A DNA stretch of 64,000 nucleotides from Paenibacillus sophorae (GTDB taxonomy: Bacteria > Bacillota > Bacilli > Paenibacillales > Paenibacillaceae), in NCBI RefSeq assembly GCF_018966525.1, contig NZ_CP076607.1, positions 1,550,001 to 1,614,000 of the forward strand, read 5' to 3'. The translations under genes and the position numbers were made by a program. Of this stretch, positions 58,029-64,000 are shown piece after piece. Every line of letters begins with the position of its first letter. The stretch's first letter is position 1. The notes under the pieces were generated by a model, which saw only the letters and a program-made list of their open reading frames with translations, was not told the origin of the DNA and did not search any database.

Positions 58029-58677
58029 GGAGAAAAAGTTGGATTCACGGGCGATATACAGCTGCTTTATTGTTCATAACAGTCCCACAGCGGCTGCTGC
58101 CGAGCAATACAGAAGGATACGGAATAACATTCGGATTGCAGCGGGAAAGAAGGAGCAGATCTCCCTCGTAATCACATCTCCTTCGCCGGGAGAAGGGAAG
58201 ACGACCTCCGCCGTAAATTTGGCCGTCAGCTTCGCTCAGCGGGGAGATAAGGTACTGCTGGTGGACGCCAATGTCAGGAACCCTATTCTGGGTCAGGTAT
58301 TCAGCATAAAACAATGGCCCGGACTCGCCGATGGATTAGCTTCCAACATTGATTTTGAGGAATCCGTATATCTCACGGATATTGAGAGACTGTCCATCGT
58401 TCCCGGCGGGTCGCATCTGCCGGGCGCAGCGGATCTGCTTGATTCGCAGGCGATGTCGGAATTTCTGGATCGGGCAAGAAAGGAATACACCGTTATTCTG
58501 TTTGACTGCTCCGCGGTATTGGAAACACCCGATGCTATCGCGCTGGCGGGCCGGTGCGATGGGGTCGTATTGGTTGTCAGCAGCGGGAAGACGCAGCAGA
58601 AGAAAGCCCTCGAGGCCAAGCGCTTATTGGATTTTGGGAAGGTAAGGATATTAGGAAGCTTGCTTAATCGGGGTTAG
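58018..58677 (+). CDS. CpsD/CapB-family tyrosine-protein kinase (BY-kinase)
   Basis: About 219 residues: Walker A SPSPGEGKTTSAVNLAVSFA, Walker A' VLLVDANVRNPILGQVF and Walker B YTVILFDCSAVLETPDA. The family's Tyr-rich C-terminal tail is missing; the protein ends GSLLNRG. EQYRRIRNNIRIA near the start is the oligomer motif. TTG 58018, behind GAGGTGAAG, is preferred over ATG 57994. It acts with the Wzz-like protein in export control, but autophosphorylation in a tail cluster seems impossible here. Confidence 0.85.
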   Translation: MAHREKKLDSRAIYSCFIVHNSPTAAAAEQYRRIRNNIRIAAGKKEQISLVITSPSPGEGKTTSAVNLAVSFAQRGDKVLLVDANVRNPILGQVFSIKQWPGLADGLASNIDFEESVYLTDIERLSIVPGGSHLPGAADLLDSQAMSEFLDRARKEYTVILFDCSAVLETPDAIALAGRCDGVVLVVSSGKTQQKKALEAKRLLDFGKVRILGSLLNRG

Positions 58678-58728
58678 GAACAGTGACAGCCGCTGGATTG
58701 ATTTGTTTTGGGAGGGAGTGGACGAACG

Positions 58729-60573
58729 TTGTTTCGTAAGCATCGGCTAACTATTTTAATGTTATTGGATTCATTTATTGTGTTGACGGCTATTTTCGCA
58801 GGAAGCTTCCTGGTGAACGCCTCTTTTAATGTATTTACACATCCGGTGATTATCAGTTCGGTCGCATTGCTCCTGAGTCATCATCTCTTTGCCTTTGTAT
58901 ACCATTTGTACAAGAAAGCCTGGGAATATGCCAGCGTTGAAGAAATTATCTTCATTAGCAAAGTGGTCACGTTCTCCATGATTGCCGCGGCTACCGTTCA
59001 ATTGGTTCTCTCAGGCAACGTTCAATACCGTCTGCTGCTGGTGACATGGCTGCTGCATATGATATTGATCGGCGGGTCGCGTTTTTGCTGGCGGATCATC
59101 AGAGCCGCTCATGACAAGCAGGAGACACAGAGCGAGCCGGATAACGCCAAGCGGACGCTGATCATCGGTGCGGGCGCGGCCGGAACGATGGTTGCAAGAC
59201 AGCTCATGTCCGGTTCGAACAAGGCGCTGAAACCTATCGCTTTTATTGATGACAATTTGAACAAGCTCGGTCTCGATATCATGGGGATTCCCGTTGTCGG
59301 CGGAACAGCTGATATTGTAGAGCTGGCTGAACGGTTTCAAATTGAACATATTGTCATCGCGATTCCTTCGCTTTCCAAAAACGGGCTAAAAACCATTTAT
59401 GACGAATGCACCAAGACCTCCGCCAAGACACAAACCATTCCTATGCTGGAGGATATAGCGAGCGGCAAAGTCGCCGTCAGCCAATTCAGGGACATTCAGG
59501 TCGAAGATCTTCTGGGCCGGGAAGCGGTTCAGCTTGACCTTGACCGAATTTCCGACTATGTCACGGGAAAGGTTGTCCTCGTCACGGGAGCAGGCGGCTC
59601 CATCGGTTCCGAGGTATGCAGGCAAATCTCCAAATTCCGGCCGAAAAAGCTGGTGCTGCTCGGTCACGGAGAGAACAGCATCTATACGATTGAAATCGAG
59701 CTGAAAGCGAAGTTCCGGGATTCCGGCATCCAGTTCTATACCGAAATCGCGGATTTACAGGATGAAAGCAAGATTATCAGCTTAATGGAGCTGCATCATC
59801 CGGATGTTGTCTATCATGCCGCGGCTCACAAGCATGTGCCGCTCATGCAGCGCAATCCCGAGGAAGCGGTTAAGAATAATATTATCGGCACGATGAATGT
59901 CGCAAGGGCCGCGAGCCTGGTGGGAGTCGGCACGTTTGTCATGATCTCAACAGACAAGGCGGTCAATCCGACCAGTGTTATGGGATCAACCAAACGGATT
60001 GCCGAGATGATCATCCAGCACCAGGACCGGTTCAGCTCTACCAAATTTGTCGCTGTTCGTTTCGGCAATGTGCTCGGCAGCCGAGGCAGCGTAATCCCGC
60101 TGTTCCGGAAACAAATTGAGCAGGGCGGACCGGTAACCGTCACGCATCCGGATATGGTCCGGTATTTCATGACGATCCCCGAGGCGTCGCGGTTGGTCAT
60201 TCAGGCAGGCGCTCTGGCGCGCGGGGGAGAAATCTTCGTGCTGGATATGGGCGAGCCGGTCAAGATTGTGGATTTGGCCAAAAATCTGATCCGCATGTCG
60301 GGCTACTCCCTGGAGGAAATCGGCATTGAGTTCACCGGCATGAGACCGGGAGAGAAGCTGTATGAAGAGCTGCTGAGGGATACGGAAGTTCACGAAGTGC
60401 AGGTTTATCCCAAGATCTATGTCGGCAGGTCGTACGAGGTGAACTTTGAGTCCATTAATCATCTGCTCAAGGTCTACGATTCGCTATCGATCGAAGAACT
60501 GAGAAGCATGCTGCTTGATATTGCCAACAACCGTTTTGAAATGGCTCCGCTTATGAAAGCGACGGTCGTCTAG
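58729..60573 (+). CDS. Membrane nucleotide-sugar 4,6-dehydratase (CapD/EpsC/PglF-like)
   Basis: About 614 residues. Four N-terminal helices (residues 1-110) are followed by one Rossmann domain (LIIGAGAAGTMVARQLMSGS) and the SDR catalytic domain (VVLVTGAGGSIGSEVCRQIS, HAAAHKHVPLMQRNPEEAVK, ISTDKAVNPTSVMGSTKR). The S-M-K type active site with Met instead of Tyr is normal for this family. It makes the UDP-4-keto-6-deoxy sugar used for the polymer or its lipid primer. TTG 58729 follows GGGAGGGAG. Confidence 0.9.
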   Translation: MFRKHRLTILMLLDSFIVLTAIFAGSFLVNASFNVFTHPVIISSVALLLSHHLFAFVYHLYKKAWEYASVEEIIFISKVVTFSMIAAATVQLVLSGNVQYRLLLVTWLLHMILIGGSRFCWRIIRAAHDKQETQSEPDNAKRTLIIGAGAAGTMVARQLMSGSNKALKPIAFIDDNLNKLGLDIMGIPVVGGTADIVELAERFQIEHIVIAIPSLSKNGLKTIYDECTKTSAKTQTIPMLEDIASGKVAVSQFRDIQVEDLLGREAVQLDLDRISDYVTGKVVLVTGAGGSIGSEVCRQISKFRPKKLVLLGHGENSIYTIEIELKAKFRDSGIQFYTEIADLQDESKIISLMELHHPDVVYHAAAHKHVPLMQRNPEEAVKNNIIGTMNVARAASLVGVGTFVMISTDKAVNPTSVMGSTKRIAEMIIQHQDRFSSTKFVAVRFGNVLGSRGSVIPLFRKQIEQGGPVTVTHPDMVRYFMTIPEASRLVIQAGALARGGEIFVLDMGEPVKIVDLAKNLIRMSGYSLEEIGIEFTGMRPGEKLYEELLRDTEVHEVQVYPKIYVGRSYEVNFESINHLLKVYDSLSIEELRSMLLDIANNRFEMAPLMKATVV

Positions 60574-60597
60574 ACGCCATGGAAAGGAAAACGGCTT

Positions 60598-61767
60598 ATG
60601 TCCCGAAAAGTGTTGTTTTGCGCAACGGTAGATTACCATTTCAGCGCCTTTCATTTACCTGTGCTTGAATGGTTCAAGCAGCGCGGCTGGGAGGTTCATG
60701 TCGCGGCCCGGGGCGAACTTGACCTGCCTTATGTGGACAAGAAATTTAATATCTCCATTGAGCGGTCGCCGCTTCGCCGGGGTAACTTGGAAGCTTATCG
60801 TCAGCTGAAGGAAATTATCCGGCAAAATGACTACCGGATTATTCATGCCCACACGCCGATGGGCGGTGTTCTGGCCCGGTTGGCCGCAGCTAATTCCCGT
60901 AACAATGGAACTCGGGTGATCTATACCGCTCATGGCTTTCATTTCTGCAAAGGGTCTTCGCTTACGAACTGGCTGCTGTATTACCCGATCGAGAAGGGTC
61001 TTTCCCGGCTGACGGATTGTCTGATTACGATTAACAACGAGGATTATCGCTTGGCTGCCCGGCGGAGGTTCAAAGCGCGGCAAATTGAGCATGTGCATGG
61101 CGTGGGCGTCAATACGGACAGATTCAAGCCGGTAACACAGGCGGAGAAGGCAAGACTCAGGCAGGATTTTCCCTACGGGCCGGATGATTTCCTGATGTTC
61201 TATGCCGCGGAATTCAACGGAAATAAAAATCATCAGCTGCTCATTCGCGCCTTGGCCCGGGCTCAAGCTCAAGAACCCGGGATCAAGCTTCTGCTCGCGG
61301 GAGAAGGCCCGCTGCAGGAACAAAGCCGCAAGCTGGCATCGGAGCTCGGGGTTGCGGACAAAGTGGATTTTCTCGGCTACCGGAAAGACATTGACCGGCT
61401 GCTGCCCATGTGCGATGCGGCGGTTTCGGCAAGTCTGCGGGAGGGACTGCCGGTAAATATTATGGAAGCGATGGCCTGCGGCCTTCCCGTTATCGCAACA
61501 AGAAACAGAGGTCATGCGGAACTCGTGATGCACGGGGAGAACGGATACATCGTTGAGCCGGATCAGGATGAGCCGTTCGCCGAGCATATGATTCACCTTT
61601 GCCAATCCATGGATTTACGGAGCAGGCTGGGCAAGAGAAGCCTGGAGCTTATCGAAGCTTATAAATTGCAATCGGTCGTAGAGGAGCTTGCATCTATCTA
61701 CTCGAGGCATATGAGAGAGGAGGGGGGATATGAAGCCGGAAATCAGCATTATCATGCCCATATATAA
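60598..61767 (+). CDS. Glycosyltransferase family 4 (EpsD-like)
   Basis: 389 residues, GT-B fold: KVLFCATVDYHFSAFHLPVL at the start, IIHAHTPMGGVLARLAA and YTAHGFHFCKGSSLTNWLLY typical of EpsD, and the donor-binding SASLREGLPVNIMEAMACGL, PVIATRNRGHAELV. GGAAAGG lies upstream. Its last 38 nt overlap the next gene. Confidence 0.88.
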   Translation: MSRKVLFCATVDYHFSAFHLPVLEWFKQRGWEVHVAARGELDLPYVDKKFNISIERSPLRRGNLEAYRQLKEIIRQNDYRIIHAHTPMGGVLARLAAANSRNNGTRVIYTAHGFHFCKGSSLTNWLLYYPIEKGLSRLTDCLITINNEDYRLAARRRFKARQIEHVHGVGVNTDRFKPVTQAEKARLRQDFPYGPDDFLMFYAAEFNGNKNHQLLIRALARAQAQEPGIKLLLAGEGPLQEQSRKLASELGVADKVDFLGYRKDIDRLLPMCDAAVSASLREGLPVNIMEAMACGLPVIATRNRGHAELVMHGENGYIVEPDQDEPFAEHMIHLCQSMDLRSRLGKRSLELIEAYKLQSVVEELASIYSRHMREEGGYEAGNQHYHAHI

Positions 61768-62917
61768 TATGGAGGCCTACTTGCCCAGATGTCTGGACAG
61801 TCTGCTGAGCCAAAGCTTTGGCGATCTGGAGATTATCGCGGTTAACGACGGTTCGACGGACGGCAGTCTCCCCATTCTCGAACAATATGCGGGCAGGGAC
61901 AACCGCATGGTTCTCATCAACCGGAGCAACGGCGGCGTATCTTCGGCCCGTAATGAAGGCATGGGGCACGCGGCGGGAAGGTACATCGCCTTTGTCGATC
62001 CGGATGATTGGGTGGACCTTGAGATGTTTATGGCGATGCGCCAAGCGGCGGAGGACGAGGATGCGGATATCGTCATGTGCACGTATTTGCGCGAGTTCGG
62101 TACGCACGCGAAAGAGAAAGTATACCGGCTGCCGGATGTTCGGGTATACCGAGGCGAAGAGGTTCAGGAGCATATTACGAGACGGCTGTTTGGTCCGCTG
62201 AGAGAGGAACTGGCGCAGCCTGATTTTTTGGACGCATGGGGAACCGTGTGGGGCAAGCTGTACCGTGCGGATCTGATTCACAGAGCGGCCGCCTCTTTTA
62301 CCGACCTTGAAATTATCGGAACCAATGAGGATTCACTCTTCAACATCCATGTATGCCATTATGCCCGCTCCTTCGTCTTTCTGGGACGCCCGTTCTATCA
62401 TTACTGGAAATCCAACACTTCGTCCATTACTTCCCGCTACAACCCCTTGTTGGAGAGTAAATTCAGCAAGCTGTACGGTCATATGAACTCTTTTATACAA
62501 GAGCATGAACTGCCGGCGGAATATACTCAGGCGCTCCGTAACCGGGTGTGTATCAATATACTGGGACTCGGTCTCAACATTATTAGTGAAGATTACAAGG
62601 CATCGCCTTTTGCGAAAATCAAGGATATTCATTCGCTTGTTTCAAAGCGGGAAGTGGTCTCGGCTTTTGCCGGATTTGAGCTGAGGTGCTGCACCAAAGC
62701 CTGGAGAGTCTTTTTCCTGCTGGGAAAATGGAGATGGGCTGCCGGGATTTATCTGATGCTGAAAGTAATTAACCAATTGCGAATCAAGAATACGAGAGGT
62801 GTGGACAATGGAACCCGTTCGAATTCTTCAGGTCGTCACCATGATGAATCGGGGCGGACTGGAGACTATGCTCATGAACTACTACCGTCAGATGGACCGC
62901 GGCAAAATTCAGTTTGA
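61730..62917 (+). CDS. Glycosyltransferase family 2
   Basis: 395 residues: EISIIMPIYNMEAYLPRCLD, IIAVNDGSTDGSL and FVDPDDWVDLEMF (D-x-D) show a GT-A enzyme. GTVWGKLYRADL and the C-terminal helical part are like EpsH-type transferases. GGAGGGGGGAT precedes ATG. The last 37 residues (from about NTRGVDNGTRSNSSGR) lie over the start of the next gene and look like out-of-frame reading; the original end was probably near 62800. Confidence 0.85.
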   Translation: MKPEISIIMPIYNMEAYLPRCLDSLLSQSFGDLEIIAVNDGSTDGSLPILEQYAGRDNRMVLINRSNGGVSSARNEGMGHAAGRYIAFVDPDDWVDLEMFMAMRQAAEDEDADIVMCTYLREFGTHAKEKVYRLPDVRVYRGEEVQEHITRRLFGPLREELAQPDFLDAWGTVWGKLYRADLIHRAAASFTDLEIIGTNEDSLFNIHVCHYARSFVFLGRPFYHYWKSNTSSITSRYNPLLESKFSKLYGHMNSFIQEHELPAEYTQALRNRVCINILGLGLNIISEDYKASPFAKIKDIHSLVSKREVVSAFAGFELRCCTKAWRVFFLLGKWRWAAGIYLMLKVINQLRIKNTRGVDNGTRSNSSGRHHDESGRTGDYAHELLPSDGPRQNSV

Positions 62918-63932
62918 TTTTATGGTTCACCGGCTGGAAAGAGGCCACTATGATGACGAAATCGAATCGCTTGGCGGAACCATCTTTCGAATGCCGCCGA
63001 TCAGACCGGGAAATTACCGGCTTTACTTTAAAAAATTGGCGGAGTTTTTTGGCACACACTCCGAATACCGCGTCGTTCATTCCCACATCAATGAGAACAG
63101 CAGCTTTGTTCTGCGTGCGGCGAAGCAGGCCGGAATTCCGTGCCGGATCGCGCACAGCCACTTAAGCGATTTAAGACTGGATCTGAAATTCCCTTTCCGC
63201 GTATACGCGAAAGCTGTCATGAAAGATAATCCAACCCGGTATTTTGCCTGCTCGAAGAACGCGGGTCGCTGGCTGTTCGGCAAAGGGATTGAGAAGACAG
63301 ACGATTTGATTGTCATGAATAACGCGATCAATCTTCAGGAGTTTGCATTAGACCTTTCCGTACGCGAACAGGTGAGAGATGAGCTTCAGGCGGGTGAACG
63401 TTTGGTTATCGGCCATGTCGGGCGGTTTAACGAGCAGAAGAACCACTCGTTTCTAATTGACATCTTTCACAGTGTCTACCGGAGAAACCGCAATGTGCTT
63501 CTGGTTCTGGTTGGAGCGGGACATCTGGAGCCGGCGATACGGCGTAAAGTCGAAAAGCTGGGATTAAGCGGCAATGTAGCCTTTCTGGGCGTCCGTTCGG
63601 ATATTTCCAGGCTGATGCAGGGCATGGACCTGTTCCTGTTCCCTTCCCTGTACGAAGGGCTGCCTGTCGTTCTCGTCGAAGCGCAGGCTGCAGGACTAAG
63701 ATGTATCGCGTCCAGCGCAATTACCAAAGAGGCGGATTTAACGGGCAGGGTGCGGTTTATCGGATTGCAGGAATCCTCTGACCACTGGGCGCTGGCGGTG
63801 CTGGATTCTTCCTATGAGCATGCGGATACATCGGAGCAGCTGCGCGAAAGCGGATATGACTCCGCGCAGACCGCCGAATGGCTGGCCTCCTTCTACCATT
63901 CGGCGTGGCGGCCAATTCTTAACCCGAGGTGA
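62808..63932 (+). CDS. Glycosyltransferase family 4 (EpsF-like)
   Basis: 374 residues: VRILQVVTMMNRGGLETMLM is the EpsF-type start, then FDFMVHRLERGHYDDEIESL and HSHINENSSFVLRAAKQAGI. The donor site reads VIGHVGRFNEQKNHSFLIDI and LFLFPSLYEGLPVVLVEAQA. ATG 62808 follows AGAGGTG. It overlaps the preceding gene by 110 nt, which is large for coupled genes. Confidence 0.88.
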   Translation: MEPVRILQVVTMMNRGGLETMLMNYYRQMDRGKIQFDFMVHRLERGHYDDEIESLGGTIFRMPPIRPGNYRLYFKKLAEFFGTHSEYRVVHSHINENSSFVLRAAKQAGIPCRIAHSHLSDLRLDLKFPFRVYAKAVMKDNPTRYFACSKNAGRWLFGKGIEKTDDLIVMNNAINLQEFALDLSVREQVRDELQAGERLVIGHVGRFNEQKNHSFLIDIFHSVYRRNRNVLLVLVGAGHLEPAIRRKVEKLGLSGNVAFLGVRSDISRLMQGMDLFLFPSLYEGLPVVLVEAQAAGLRCIASSAITKEADLTGRVRFIGLQESSDHWALAVLDSSYEHADTSEQLRESGYDSAQTAEWLASFYHSAWRPILNPR

Positions 63933-63937
63933 GCACA

Positions 63938-64000
63938 ATGGTTCCTTCGCTTACGGTCTTTACCCCAACTTACAATAGAGCGCATACCCTCCATTTATGC
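63938..64000 (+). CDS. Glycosyltransferase family 2, N-terminal part only
   Basis: ATG 63938 behind GAGGTGA opens a frame that reads MVPSLTVFTPTYNRAHTLHL to the window edge, the start of a GT-A enzyme. It is the next gene of the exopolysaccharide operon and continues outside. Confidence 0.8.
   Translation, partial: MVPSLTVFTPTYNRAHTLHLC

Noticed and set aside
60655..61605. A 316-residue minus-strand frame in the first glycosyltransferase gene
   Set aside because: It lies fully within a clear GT4 gene and shows no domain features.

Overview
The window looks like a chromosomal stretch of a spore-former of the Paenibacillus type (Firmicutes). This rests on sigma-A style promoters, strong GGAGG ribosome sites, intrinsic terminators, SLH-domain surface protein, alsS/alsD, an ACT-domain malic enzyme, a paeninodin-like lasso peptide locus with its HPr-kinase-like enzyme, and a CpsCD-type exopolysaccharide operon. 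No rRNA and no CRISPR array are visible.

Left part (1-28 kb) is an accessory, decaying region. It opens with a transglutaminase-like gene, a frameshifted GNAT gene, and remnants of an integrated element (C-terminus of a large serine recombinase, two frameshifted excisionase-like HTH genes). Next comes a type I toxin-antitoxin locus of the Hol-Tox family that is too short for ordinary gene calling. Small transport/regulator modules follow: LysE exporter + AraC; MHS symporter; MarR with divergent SDR + DHA2 exporter; LysR with divergent EamA exporter; SDR with divergent TetR. Between them lie two tRNA genes (one degenerate), aminoglycoside-modification-like genes (AadK-like, APH-like), a pyruvate-kinase-like protein with an extra N-terminal domain, a 1120-residue multicopper oxidase with two FN3 domains, and a TetR/NAD-epimerase pair. 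At least nine genes here are broken; three have lost the middle while keeping both ends. A short dispersed motif (ATGTGGAGT and flanks) recurs five or six times next to the broken genes, tRNAs and hairpins.

Middle part (28-38 kb) is mostly ordinary metabolism: a zinc-ribbon membrane protein followed by an HtrA-like protease, the acetoin genes alsS-alsD, malic enzyme, a small retropepsin-like pair, and an acyl-CoA ligase.

Right part (38-64 kb) holds the most distinctive systems. (1) A lasso peptide locus: cyclase, HPr-kinase-like tailoring kinase, a 44-residue precursor ending in Ser, and a convergent ABC exporter, but no RRE protein and no leader peptidase. (2) A two-gene nitrogenase component-1-like operon (NifD/E-like, then NifK/N-like) from its own sigma-A promoter, with no reductase (NifH) or maturation gene beside it. 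(3) Two divergent right-handed beta-helix proteins, one displayed by SLH and FN3 domains, the other secreted without them. (4) A SorC-family regulator followed by an extra trpB-trpA pair away from any trp operon. (5) The start of an exopolysaccharide operon (Wzz/CpsC, CpsD kinase, CapD/EpsC-like dehydratase, four glycosyltransferases running off the end) whose promoter carries copies of GTTCTTT, the B. subtilis SinR recognition motif.
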